Source: Aliigemmobacter aestuarii (GTDB lineage: Bacteria > Pseudomonadota > Alphaproteobacteria > Rhodobacterales > Rhodobacteraceae). Taken from it: a stretch of DNA of 64,000 bases. Location of the stretch: NCBI RefSeq assembly GCF_004799285.1, contig NZ_SSND01000004.1:186001-250000 (forward strand), read 5' to 3'. Positions 43,153-51,799 of the stretch are shown piece after piece; positions within the stretch are counted from its first letter, which is position 1; the number at the start of each line of letters is the position of its first letter. The notes under the pieces are model-generated. The model was given only the letters and a program-made list of their open reading frames with translations, was not told the DNA's origin and did not search any database. The position numbers and the translations under genes are program-made.

Positions 43153-44400
43153 TCAGCATCCGATTTGCGCGGCGATGGCATCCATCTGCGCCTCGGCCTC
43201 GGCCCTTAGCGCGGGCAGGCGGCGGGCAAGGTCGGCGCGTATGGCATCACGTGCGGAAAGCGACACTGCCACGGCCTGCGCCAGGGCCTGAGCATCCAGC
43301 CGCCGCAGGTCGGCCACATGGTCGCCCAAGCCACAGCGGTGGAATACGCCCGCCGCCTTGTTGGAGTATCCAAAGGCCAGCGTCGGCGTACCCGAGGAGA
43401 AGGCGCCGATCGTGGCATGCATCCGCGCGCCTGCGAACCAAGTCAGCCGCGACAGCACCCATTTCAGCTCCATCGCGCCAAGATTGCCGGTCAGCACCTC
43501 CACCCGGTCGGGAAAGGCAGCATCAAGCCTCGTCTTCAGCGTCAGCGAGGCGCCAAGGTCGCTTTCGCGGTCGGCCGGGTCGCGGTGGACATGCGGCACC
43601 AATAGAAGCCGCATCCGCGGATGCGAGTTTAAGATAGCTTCTGCCGCAGCGTAGACCTGCGCGTCATGCCGGTCGGCGAGGCCGAAGTCGGCGCGCGCCT
43701 GGTCGGCCTCCTGCGCCAGAAGACCTGAGACGTTCATCCCCGCCACCGGAAAGCCGCGCGCCTGCGACAGCCAGACCGCCATCTTCGGCGACAGGGATTC
43801 AGGTTTGCGCCAAGGCAGCGCCACCGCCATGTCGAGGCCAAGAACATGTCGCGCCGGGTCGAAGGCCGTACCGAGGACTTCGCGTAGGAAGTCGAAGCTT
43901 GCGGCATCGCGCACCCAGACAGTCTGGGCGGCGCGCAGGATCTTTGTGGCCTCTGCCAGGTTGGCAGGGTCGCGGAACGGACCCAGCGTTTGCGGCAGAA
44001 GGATCAGCGGCAGGCCGTTGTCCAGCGCCAGGCGCTTGGTCTCGACCATCGCGCGGAACCGGCGGGGGCCGTAAAGGTCGGTAAAGCTGTCGCCGCCCGA
44101 CACGTCCAGCACCGCGCGCGACGCTAGGATAGTCCGCGCCGAGGCGCTGGGCCAGCCGCCGACCATCGCCAGCCTGCGCACCGTCCGAAGGTTGTCGCCG
44201 CGCCAGTAGCGGCGATGGTTCGTCAGGCCGAACCGCCGTACTTGTGCAAAACCGAAGTCGGAAGTCCGCACCCCCTGACCGTGATCGGCCACGGCCAGCG
44301 GCCCCATCGCCCGCGCGGCAAGACCCGACAGGGCGGAAAGGCAAAGGGCGGATACCCCTTGGTTGCCCGTGTCGGGGGCGGCGTTGAGAAGCGTGATCAT
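43153..44400 (-). CDS. Polysaccharide pyruvyl transferase family protein
   Basis: This 415-residue enzyme transfers pyruvate from phosphoenolpyruvate to a sugar of the repeat unit, adding a negative charge. It begins MITLLNAAPDTGNQGVSALCLSAL, and shows LDVSGGDSFTDLYGPRRFR, PLILLPQTLGPFRDP and SRLTWFAGARMHATIGAFSSGTPTLAFGYSNKAAGVF, the latter with the conserved H-x-x-I region of family PF04230. It is the first gene of the leftward operon. A CTATCC palindrome lies about 152 bases upstream. Confidence 0.9.
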   Translation of the reverse strand: MITLLNAAPDTGNQGVSALCLSALSGLAARAMGPLAVADHGQGVRTSDFGFAQVRRFGLTNHRRYWRGDNLRTVRRLAMVGGWPSASARTILASRAVLDVSGGDSFTDLYGPRRFRAMVETKRLALDNGLPLILLPQTLGPFRDPANLAEATKILRAAQTVWVRDAASFDFLREVLGTAFDPARHVLGLDMAVALPWRKPESLSPKMAVWLSQARGFPVAGMNVSGLLAQEADQARADFGLADRHDAQVYAAAEAILNSHPRMRLLLVPHVHRDPADRESDLGASLTLKTRLDAAFPDRVEVLTGNLGAMELKWVLSRLTWFAGARMHATIGAFSSGTPTLAFGYSNKAAGVFHRCGLGDHVADLRRLDAQALAQAVAVSLSARDAIRADLARRLPALRAEAEAQMDAIAAQIGC

Positions 44401-44721
44401 GGAAGGGCCTTCCGGTTACGTGTACCCGACGCTGATTAGCGGATGCCCGCGGCCCTGTCCGTCAGGCGCCGGCATAGGTGGGCGCCCCTTCCGAGCATGT
44501 ACGTTCGCAACCGCATTGGCCGGCTGCGCGGAAGGGTGAGGCGCCTATCCGGTCGGATAGTCTGCCCCGCCTTGCAGCTCTGGAGGAACCATCCCTTGGC
44601 GGCTGACGCAAAGCTGCGGCTTGCCCGTGCCTTCAAATGGCGGCACTACAAAACAGTACTCGGCTTGCCGTTCTTGTGCCAAGAAGGGGAAGCATCGTTA
44701 CTTATCGAAACAGGGTTCACC
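44401..44721. other. 321-base divergent control region of the exopolysaccharide operon
   Basis: No gene is seen between the leftward pyruvyl transferase and rightward response regulator genes. It holds the palindrome at 44545-44560. An open frame upstream of the response regulator start lacks homology and is taken as leader. Confidence 0.6.
44545..44560. promoter_or_regulatory. CTATCC palindrome, copy C (divergent promoter)
   Basis: CTATCC-GGTC-GGATAG, perfect in both half-sites. Its centre is 152 bases from the pyruvyl transferase start and 170 bases from the response regulator start. Confidence 0.65.
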
Positions 44722-45336
44722 ATGCGCATCCTCATTGCCGATGACCACCAGCTAGTGCGCGACGCCATCGCTGGCTTCCTGCGTCAGGAGCCGGACTTCA
44801 TGGTTGATCTCGCCGCCGATTTCGCCGAGGCGCTGGCACTTGCCCGGCAGGCGGACGATCTGGATGTCATCCTGCTTGACTGGACGATGCCGGGCATGAA
44901 CGGTTTGGAGGGGCTGGCAGCGATGCGGGCGGCGCGGCCCGGCACGCCTGTGGCCATCCTGTCGGGCACCGCGCCGCGTTCGGTGGCCGATGCGGTCCTG
45001 GCGGCGGGGGCAGCGGGCTTTCTGCCCAAGACGATGTCAACCCGCACCCTGATCGCCGCCGTGCGTTTCATGGTGGCTGGCGAGGTCTATGCCCCGATGG
45101 AGATGCTAACCGAGCGCGAGGCGCCAACGGCAACGCTGGCGGGCGCACAACTTACCGAACGCGAGACCGAGGTCCTGCGCTATCTGTGCGAAGGTCTGGC
45201 GAACAAGGAAATCGCGCGGCGTATCGACCTTCAGGAAGTGACGGTGAAGCTTCATGTCAAGACGCTCTACCGCAAGATCGGTGCCCGCAACCGCACCCAT
45301 GCCGCCATGCTTGCCAAGCAGGCAGGGCTGTTCTGA
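44722..45336 (+). CDS. LuxR/NarL-family response regulator
   Basis: The 204-residue regulator has a receiver domain (MRILIADDHQLVRDAI, phosphoacceptor Asp at about residue 53 in VILLDWTMPGMNG, Lys in GFLPKTM) and a C-terminal LuxR-type helix-turn-helix (LTERETEVLRYLCEGLANKEIARRI, then VTVKLHVKTLYRKIGARNRTHAAM). It should be phosphorylated by the hybrid kinase encoded two genes downstream, through that protein's HPt domain, and bind DNA as a dimer. Palindromes lie on both sides of the gene. The start at 44722 gives the canonical receiver N-terminus. Confidence 0.92.
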   Translation: MRILIADDHQLVRDAIAGFLRQEPDFMVDLAADFAEALALARQADDLDVILLDWTMPGMNGLEGLAAMRAARPGTPVAILSGTAPRSVADAVLAAGAAGFLPKTMSTRTLIAAVRFMVAGEVYAPMEMLTEREAPTATLAGAQLTERETEVLRYLCEGLANKEIARRIDLQEVTVKLHVKTLYRKIGARNRTHAAMLAKQAGLF

Positions 45337-45343
45337 CTGATGG

Positions 45344-45359
45344 CTATCCGAAAGGGTAG
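45344..45359. promoter_or_regulatory. CTATCC palindrome, copy D (upstream of the sensor genes)
   Basis: CTATCC-GAAA-GGGTAG, one mismatch; its reverse complement CTACCC-TTTC-GGATAG shares the TTTC spacer with copy A. It lies 8 bases after the response regulator stop, about 86 bases before the next start. Confidence 0.6.
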
Positions 45360-45437
45360 ACGTCCTGTCCCGATGGAAACCGGACATGTCGTACGATTTG
45401 AGCTACAGATGCGCGAGCCTGCAAGAAAGGACGCCCC

Positions 45438-45995
45438 ATGAATCTCGTTGCCCGCCCGGCTTCTGTGAGGCGCATCTGTCTTTGGTCGCTTCGCTACGTT
45501 GTCGTCGCGGCGATAACCGCCGCAGCCCTGTCAGGTACACCCGTCCGCGCGGACGGATTCGATGCGCCTACTGGCCGGGTGATCCTGACCGTGAGCGGCA
45601 ACATCGAGAAGACCAATGAAAACGGCGTGCTGGCCTTGGATCAGACGTTGCTCGAAACCTTGCCGCAACATGAATTCTCAACCTCGACGATCTGGACCGA
45701 AGGCGTTATCACTTTCCGCGGGGTTCTTCTGCGCGACCTGTTACAGGCGGTCGGTTCCAACGGCGGAACGGTGGTGTTGACCGCGCTGAATGACTACCGC
45801 ATCAGCGTGCCTGTTGCAGATGCAACCGGCGCAGGGCCGATGGTCGCCTATCTCATGAACGGTGCGCCCATGCCGGTGCGTGACAAAGGCCCGATCTGGC
45901 TGGTCTATCCCTACGACGCCGACCCGGCTTTCCGCACGGAACAGACCTACGCAAGATCTATATGGCAACTTGACCGCATCGAGGTTCTCGACTGA
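45438..45995 (+). CDS. Periplasmic sulfite-oxidase-fold protein lacking the molybdenum-binding cysteine
   Basis: This 185-residue exported protein has a long signal region (RYVVVAAITAAALSGTPVRA) followed by a domain resembling the molybdopterin-binding fold of sulfite oxidase and MsrP: TFRGVLLRDLLQAVGSNGG, ALNDYRISVPVADA, VRDKGPIWLVYPYD and WQLDRIEVLD. At the position where true enzymes have a C-V-E-G cysteine motif it reads STSTIWTEGVITF, and no cysteine is near, so cofactor-based catalysis is unlikely. It is coupled to the hybrid kinase gene downstream (stop overlaps the likely start), suggesting a ligand-binding partner of the sensor. Confidence 0.75.
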   Translation: MNLVARPASVRRICLWSLRYVVVAAITAAALSGTPVRADGFDAPTGRVILTVSGNIEKTNENGVLALDQTLLETLPQHEFSTSTIWTEGVITFRGVLLRDLLQAVGSNGGTVVLTALNDYRISVPVADATGAGPMVAYLMNGAPMPVRDKGPIWLVYPYDADPAFRTEQTYARSIWQLDRIEVLD

Positions 45996-46063
45996 CCAAG
46001 TCCCCGTCCTCCGACCCCAACCCGGTCTCTGCTAAGGGGCTTCGACGGTTCCTTGCGTTCGCG

Positions 46064-48529
46064 GTGATCTGCGCCACGGCGACAATCCTCTTGCTTTCAT
46101 TGGAGCTTTCTCGGCGGCTTCATGCCATTCAGGAAGCCCCGACCGACAACCTGCAATGGAACGTCACCCAAATCGAGCTTGATGCGGCGCTTCTGGAGAA
46201 CGCGATCCTTGTCGCTTCTGCTACGCCATCCGGATCACTCGACGACCTGCGCCGCCGGTTCGACATGCTTTACAGCCGCGCAGCGACGGTGGAACGCGGA
46301 GCGATGCTGCAACGCCTTGGGCTGGTGGATGAGGCGCAGCCCCTTATCGAACGCTTGCGCGAATACCTGTCGGGCACCGTGGTCCTGATTGATGGAAATG
46401 ACGAAGGCCTTCGCGCCAGTCTGGCGCTGGTCAGGGATGAAACGCAGGCCCTGCGTCGGGACCTGCGGTTCATGGCAATTCGGGTGATCGACGCAAATGC
46501 GGCGCGTCAGGACGCGCGCCGCGCCGAGCTTTTTACAGCGGTACGCAACACGGCCTTAGCGGGCACCGTGCTGTTGCTGCTGCTCGCTTCGCTTTTGCTC
46601 ATCGTCCATCGCCTCAATCGCCAGGCTGCCGACCGGGCACGGGAAATCCTGCGGATCACGAACGTGCAGAAGGCGACCGTAGGGACCTCGCTCGATGCTA
46701 TCGTTGTCGTCGATCTGGATGGCCTGGTCCTCGAGTTCAATCCCGCCGCGGAGCGGATGTTCGGCTACCCGCGCAGCGAGGCACTGGGCCGGCCGCTCGC
46801 TGCGCTCATCATCCCCGAACGCCATGTCGCGGCACACGATGCGGGCATGCAGCGGATGCGGAACGGTGGCGCGCCGCACGTCGTGGATCAGGGGCGCGTC
46901 GAGATGACCGCCCGCGCGCGGTCGGGTGGCGAGTTCCCCGTGGAGTTGTCCATCGCCAGCGCACAGGGGCCATCGGGCAAGATTTTCATCGGTGTTCTCC
47001 GCGACATCTCCGAGGCGCGGGCTGCGCAATCCGCGCTGATCGACGCGCGCGACAAGGCAACCGCGGCTGAACGCACCAAGACCGATTTCATCGCGGTGAT
47101 GAGCCACGAGATGCGCACTCCGCTGAACGGTATGATGGCCGCGCTCGACATCATCGGCCGCGACGGGCTGAACCCTCGGCAGGACCGGTTCCTGACTATC
47201 GCGAAGGACGCCTCGCGCCAGCTTCTGCGGCATGTGAACGACGTGCTCGACATCTCGCGCATCGAGGCGGGCGGCGCACCGATCCTGCAGGAAGCCATCG
47301 ACATCGAGGCGCTTCTGGCCTCGCTGACCGAACCCCTTCGGCAGCAGGCGGCCCAGCAAGGCACCACCATCACCCTCGACCTGCCCGCCCCGCTGCCGCC
47401 CGTGCTCGGCGATCCGTTCCGGCTGGGCCAGATCGTGCAGAACCTGATCTCGAACGCCATCAAGTTCACCGAAGACGGCACGATAACGGTCACCGCCACG
47501 GCGCAGGCCCGCGAGGGCGGGACACTGATGGTGGAGCTTGCCGTGCGCGACACCGGCATCGGCATTCACGCCTGCGACCATAAGCGCATCTTTGAGGATT
47601 TCGTGATGGTCGATCCGTCCTTCGGCCGCAAGGTCGGTGGCACCGGGCTGGGACTGGCGATCTCACGCCGTCTGGCGCGGGCGATGGGCGGCGATGTGAC
47701 GGTGACCAGCGCCCCTGGCCAAGGTAGCACCTTTACGCTGCGCCTGCCGCTGTCACGGGCCGAGTCGTCCCGACCTCAATACACGCCCCCGCCCATGCCC
47801 GTTACGCAACTCGACCGCCCCCTGTCGGTGCTGGTGGTCGAGGACAATCCGACCAACCGCATGGTGCTGGAAGAGATGCTGACGGCACTGGGCCACAGCG
47901 TCGACCTCGCAGTCGACGGCGCCGAAGGCGTGGCCAAGGCGCGGGCACGGGCCTACGATCTCGTGCTGATGGACCTGTCGATGCCGCGCATCGACGGTTG
48001 GACAGCCACCGCGCTGATCCGCGAGGACGGTGCCTCGCGCACCAGCCGCATTCTTGCGGTCACGGCCCACGCGCTGACACGCGACGACCCGCGCTTTCCG
48101 ACGTCGGGTTTCGATGGGCTGCTGACCAAGCCCCTGACCATGGAGGATCTCACCGCCGCAGCCATCGCCCCCGATGCGGACCCGGTCCCGGACCCGATCA
48201 GGGACGCAGACCCGGTTCTGCTGGACGACGCCCGGATGCGCGACCTTGCGCGGCTTGGCGAGGGTTCGATGCACCGAATGCTGGACCAGGCGCGCCACGA
48301 CCTCTCGCGCTGCATCGCTGCCGCGGTGGCCGCGACGGCCGACCCCGAGACCTGCGCTAGCCATCTGCACGAAGCCGCCGGCGTCGCCGCCCTGATTGGT
48401 GCAAGGCGGCTGCATGCGCTTCTCCAACAAGGAGAGCAGGACTGTAAGTCTGCCGACCGCACGGAGCTGGAGGCCACTTGCACCGCGATCGCCAGTGCCT
48501 GGTCAGAAACCGAGCGGTCCCTTTCATGA
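46064..48529 (+). CDS. Hybrid sensor histidine kinase (PAS, HisKA, HATPase, REC, HPt)
   Basis: Numbered from the GTG at 46064 (821 residues): a truncated first helix, a periplasmic helical region (about 20-165), a second helix (AGTVLLLLLASLLLIV) and a PAS domain (about 215-330). HisKA has His348 in VMSHEMRTPLNG, and HATPase has NLISNAIKF, DTGIGI and GGTGLGLAIS. The receiver domain has Asp637 in LMDLSMP, and a C-terminal HPt domain has His769 in LHEAAGVAAL. The GTG start would cut the first membrane helix. The frame is open back to a CTG at 45992 that has GAGG seven bases upstream and overlaps the previous stop, a likelier start adding 24 residues. It is probably a full phosphorelay to the LuxR-type regulator. 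Confidence 0.9.
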   Translation: MICATATILLLSLELSRRLHAIQEAPTDNLQWNVTQIELDAALLENAILVASATPSGSLDDLRRRFDMLYSRAATVERGAMLQRLGLVDEAQPLIERLREYLSGTVVLIDGNDEGLRASLALVRDETQALRRDLRFMAIRVIDANAARQDARRAELFTAVRNTALAGTVLLLLLASLLLIVHRLNRQAADRAREILRITNVQKATVGTSLDAIVVVDLDGLVLEFNPAAERMFGYPRSEALGRPLAALIIPERHVAAHDAGMQRMRNGGAPHVVDQGRVEMTARARSGGEFPVELSIASAQGPSGKIFIGVLRDISEARAAQSALIDARDKATAAERTKTDFIAVMSHEMRTPLNGMMAALDIIGRDGLNPRQDRFLTIAKDASRQLLRHVNDVLDISRIEAGGAPILQEAIDIEALLASLTEPLRQQAAQQGTTITLDLPAPLPPVLGDPFRLGQIVQNLISNAIKFTEDGTITVTATAQAREGGTLMVELAVRDTGIGIHACDHKRIFEDFVMVDPSFGRKVGGTGLGLAISRRLARAMGGDVTVTSAPGQGSTFTLRLPLSRAESSRPQYTPPPMPVTQLDRPLSVLVVEDNPTNRMVLEEMLTALGHSVDLAVDGAEGVAKARARAYDLVLMDLSMPRIDGWTATALIREDGASRTSRILAVTAHALTRDDPRFPTSGFDGLLTKPLTMEDLTAAAIAPDADPVPDPIRDADPVLLDDARMRDLARLGEGSMHRMLDQARHDLSRCIAAAVAATADPETCASHLHEAAGVAALIGARRLHALLQQGEQDCKSADRTELEATCTAIASAWSETERSLS

Positions 48530-48589
48530 CGGCCTGATTGCGTTTGCGCCAGAACCCCGATTGCAATTCGTTTGACACGCAAGGTCAAG

Positions 48590-48990
48590 GTTGACGGCCC
48601 TGAGTCAGTCGGGAATGGCCACAATTCCGCCCTTGGTGCAAAGGCAGCGGTGAAGCTGCGCTGACCCAACTTGATCCTGGCGAAAGTGATCGAAGAGCGA
48701 AGCAGCGCCAAGAAGCCGCGGATGTGACTGCGCGACTTTTCATGGAACTTGATCTCGGTTTGCCCCGCACGCTGCGGGTCTGCCGAGACCAGGGCAACCC
48801 CAGATGTGGTCGCCTCCGCCAGCTGCTTGATCCGAGCGCTCACCCACTGCTGCTCGTCCGTCAGCTGGGTATCGCGCCGTTCGCTCCTGATCGTCGGATA
48901 GATGAAGAGGCCGTCGCTTCGTTCTCGGCTTTCCCCGATGCAGGCCCGCTGCCGCCGGACGACATAGGGCGCCCAAGCGTCGGTCAGCTC
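48590..48990 (-). pseudogene. Unidentified coding-like fragment on the minus strand
   Basis: In one minus-strand frame about 130 codons have strong G/C third positions and protein-like composition, for example RERSDGLFIYPTIRSERRD, WVSARIKQLAEATTSGVALV and QTEIKFHEKSRSHIRGFL. There is no plausible start (the upstream part runs into the AraC remnant) and the frame passes on into the kinase gene. I do not recognise the family. It is best read as the interior of a gene truncated at both ends. Confidence 0.4.
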
Positions 48991-49404
48991 GCCTTTGCCG
49001 CGATGGTGTCCGAGATGTGCCTGCGGCGTGTGGCCATCGGACGCGATCTTGCACAGCGGTCGCCCATCTCGGCAGTGGCCCAGACCCGCAATCCGGGGCT
49101 GGCTGCCATCGTCGAACTGATGAAACGCCATCGCGAGGATCCGCTTCCGCTTGAGGACCTCGCGGCCCGTGTCGGCTATTCGCGGCGTCAGGTGGAACGG
49201 CTGTTCAACCTGACGCTGGGGATTTCGCCGGGCAGTTTCTATCAGAACCTGCGGCTGGACTATGCGAGAAACCTTCTGGCAAGCACCGATCTCAGCCTTG
49301 GTGAAGTGGCGGTGGCCTGCGGGTTCGAGACGAAGTCCTATTTCTCGAAGTGCTTTTCCAGACGCTACGGCGTGCCGCCAAGCCGGATCCATGCCAGGGC
49401 GTAA
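48970..49404 (+). pseudogene. Truncated GlxA/AraC-family regulator (C-terminal part)
   Basis: Only the C-terminal portion is homologous: the end of a DJ-1/amidotransferase-like domain (SVGQLAFAAMVSEMCLRRVAIGRD) and a complete AraC helix-turn-helix region (PLPLEDLAARVGYSRRQVERLFNLTLGISPGSFYQNLRLDYARNLL, then LSLGEVAVACGFETKSYFSKCFSRRYGVPPS). An open frame extends upstream to 48724, but that part is antisense to an unrelated coding-like fragment and shows no homology. GlxA-type regulators have about 200 more residues at the N-terminus. It marks the right edge of the island. Confidence 0.65.
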
Positions 49405-49460
49405 AGTGGAACTGCGCCTGCGTTTCCAGTCATCTGCCTGGGGTGCGAGACGTCACCCGC

Positions 49461-49495
49461 AAAAAAACGGACGGGTTGCAACCCTCGTCCTTTTT
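49461..49495. terminator. Terminator after the AraC remnant
   Basis: GGACG-GGTT-GC-AACC-CT-CGTCC forms a hairpin flanked by seven As on the left and five Ts on the right, so it can end transcription from either side. It separates the island from the rhamnose operon. Confidence 0.7.
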
Positions 49496-49686
49496 CGCCC
49501 ATCTCGGGCCTGTCCTGGTATGAGGTGAACCGGCTGCATGCGTCGGTCCGTGGGCGGCGGCGGTCGCCTATGACTGTTCCAGGATGAAGATGGAAACGGT
49601 CGCTGGATCACACGCGGCAAGTGCAACGATCCGGGCCCCTTTCCCGATGCCGGCAGGCGCCCCGGCCCATCCATCACCCGTCGAGG

Positions 49687-50532
49687 TCACGCCCGGTCGA
49701 TCCACTCCGGCTTTGCCACCATGATGTGACCGAACTTGGTGGCCAGCTCGCGCAGGATGTCATCCGAGATCGCCCGCCTTGGCCCGCCTGCCGACAGCAC
49801 GCGACGATGGATCGCAGCGGCTTTCTCGATCGTCTCCGCGAGGCCGAACAGCTTGTCCGGGTTTTCCTCGGACACGAAGATACCGTGATGGCTCCATGAA
49901 ATGATGCGCGATTTCTCAAGCTCGACTGCCGAGGCTTCGGCGATTTCGACCGTGCCGGGAAGCAAGAGCGGCACCACACGCACGCCGTCGGGGAAGATCA
50001 CGATGCACTCGGGCATCTTCTCCCACAACGCGCGGGTCAGCTGCCGGCTGTCGAGGTCTTCAAGGAACGAAAGCGCGATGAACTCCGGCAGGTGTGCATG
50101 CAGGATCATCCGCTCGCGCCCGTTCGAGATCCGCTTGCGTATGGCGTGGGCGACCAGGTGGGTCGCGAATTCCGAGGTCGGCTTGGCCCCGGAGCTGAAA
50201 CCCCAGACCTGCCGCCAGGCCTTTCCGCCCTCCACGATCTGGACGATGCCAAAGACCTGGTTCGGGCGTTCGAGTGCGTGGCGAAAGAACTGGCCCGATC
50301 CGGTGACGAGGAAATACTCACCATCGAGGTTGGGCTCGTCGATGGGCATTGGCACGGGGGGGCCGGGCTGAAGCTCCGGGTAGTGCCGCGCAAGGAGGCC
50401 GGCGATTTCCTCGGTGGGCAGGCGCCACGAGAAATTGCCACCATTGGCCTCGTTCCAGCCCATTTCCCAGCACAGATGAATGAAAGGCGCCGCTTCCTTG
50501 ACGAAACTGATCGGGTGGGTGAAGGCGGCCAA
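49687..50532 (-). CDS. rhaD: Rhamnulose-1-phosphate aldolase, enterobacterial type
   Basis: The 281-residue class II zinc aldolase cleaves L-rhamnulose 1-phosphate to dihydroxyacetone phosphate and L-lactaldehyde. It matches E. coli RhaD in layout: GWNEANGGNFSWRL, EYFLVTGSGQFFRHA, KPTSEFATHLVAHAI, LHAHLPEFIALSF with two zinc His, ALWEKMPECIVIFPDGVRVVPLLLPGT and SWSHHGIFVSEENPD. It is the last gene of the leftward rhamnose operon, one base from rhaA. It duplicates the activity of the aldolase domain at 52247-54349, which is of a different type. Confidence 0.92.
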   Translation of the reverse strand: MAAFTHPISFVKEAAPFIHLCWEMGWNEANGGNFSWRLPTEEIAGLLARHYPELQPGPPVPMPIDEPNLDGEYFLVTGSGQFFRHALERPNQVFGIVQIVEGGKAWRQVWGFSSGAKPTSEFATHLVAHAIRKRISNGRERMILHAHLPEFIALSFLEDLDSRQLTRALWEKMPECIVIFPDGVRVVPLLLPGTVEIAEASAVELEKSRIISWSHHGIFVSEENPDKLFGLAETIEKAAAIHRRVLSAGGPRRAISDDILRELATKFGHIMVAKPEWIDRA

Positions 50533-50533
50533 G

Positions 50534-51778
50534 TCAGATCCTCCCCGCGACCGATGCCTGGTAGGTGTCGAGGTCAGCGATCAGGCCAAGGCCCGTGGGC
50601 ACGCCGTTGCGGGCGCAAAACTCCTCCCAGACCGCTGCGAAAGGCAGATCGCGTGCCTCTTCGGTCAGGAGCAGGCGGCTGGTCCAGTCGAGGTTTTCCT
50701 CGACCCGTTTCAACTTTTCCTGAGGCAGCAAGAGCGCGCGCAAGAGCGCCTTTTGCATGTTGCGGGTGCCGATCACCCAAGCCGCGGTGCGGCTGATGGT
50801 AGCGTCGAAGAAATCGAGCCCGATATGGGTCCGGGCGAGCAGCCCTCCGAACACCAGTTCCTGCGCCATTTGCAAAATCGAGTCGTCCTGCAGGATCACA
50901 TGGTCGCTGTCCCAGCGCATCGGGCGAGAGACGTGCAGCAGAAGTTCGTCCACCGAGAGGGCCACCGAGCTCAGCTTGTCGGCGATGTTCTCGGTGGGGT
51001 GGAAGTGGCCCATGTCGAGGCAGAGGAGCGTTTTGCGTTTGATCGCATAGCCCATGTAGAATTCATGGCTGCCGACGGTGCAGGCCTCAACGCCGATGCC
51101 GAAAAGCTTGGACTCCACCGCGTCGAGCATGTGCGCCTTGTCGTGCTTTTCCGCCAGCATCGTGTCGAGCGATGCCTCAAGCCTGCGGCGCGCAGCCATC
51201 CGGTCCACGGGGTTATCCTTGTAGCCGTCGGGCACCCAGATGTTGTTGACTGCAGGCGAGCCCAGTGCCTCGCCGATGCGCGCCGCGATCTCGCGGGTGC
51301 GCTGCCCGTGCTCGATCCAGAAGGCGCGGATGCCCGCATCGGGGTGCGAGAGCGTCAGGTTATCGTCAGCCTTGGCATGGGCAAAGAAGGTCGGATTGAA
51401 GTCGAGACCGAGGCCTTGCTCCTTTGCCCAGTCGACCCACGGGGCGTAATGGCGATACTCGATCGCGTCGCGGTCCGGGCGTTCGTCGGTGTCAAGGTAG
51501 AACGCGTGCAGGTTCAGCCGGTGCTTGCCGGGGATCTTCGAATACGCGAATTCCAGGTCCGCGCGCAGTTCGTCCGGGTTGCGGGCGCGGCCCGGATGGT
51601 TGCCGGTGGCCTGGATGCCGCCGCCGGATGTGCCGGACTTCTTCTCGAAGCCCACCACATCGTCGCCCTGCCAGCAATGCATCGAGATCGGGATCGTCGC
51701 GAGCGCCGAAATGGCCGCCTCGGTGTCCACCCCCCAGCCGGCGAAGACCTCGCGCGCGGCATTGTAGGAATTCTTCAT
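50534..51778 (-). CDS. rhaA: L-rhamnose isomerase, enterobacterial type
   Basis: The 414-residue enzyme interconverts L-rhamnose and L-rhamnulose. It follows the E. coli RhaA pattern over its full length: IPISMHCWQGDDVVGFE, GGIQATGNHPGRARNPDELRADLE, LNLHAFYLDTDE, GLDFNPTFFAHAKA, NIWVPDGYKDNPVDRM, LCLDMGHFHPTENIADK, RPMRWDSDHVILQDD and GLDFFDATISRTAAWVIGTRN, with the Mn/Zn ligands in the last three. Rhizobial loci carry a different isomerase (RhaI) beside the fused aldolase, so this operon mixes two origins. An AGGAGAAACGAG signal precedes the ATG at 51778. Confidence 0.95.
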   Translation of the reverse strand: MKNSYNAAREVFAGWGVDTEAAISALATIPISMHCWQGDDVVGFEKKSGTSGGGIQATGNHPGRARNPDELRADLEFAYSKIPGKHRLNLHAFYLDTDERPDRDAIEYRHYAPWVDWAKEQGLGLDFNPTFFAHAKADDNLTLSHPDAGIRAFWIEHGQRTREIAARIGEALGSPAVNNIWVPDGYKDNPVDRMAARRRLEASLDTMLAEKHDKAHMLDAVESKLFGIGVEACTVGSHEFYMGYAIKRKTLLCLDMGHFHPTENIADKLSSVALSVDELLLHVSRPMRWDSDHVILQDDSILQMAQELVFGGLLARTHIGLDFFDATISRTAAWVIGTRNMQKALLRALLLPQEKLKRVEENLDWTSRLLLTEEARDLPFAAVWEEFCARNGVPTGLGLIADLDTYQASVAGRI

Positions 51779-51799
51779 CTCGTTTCTCCTTGCAGGCGG

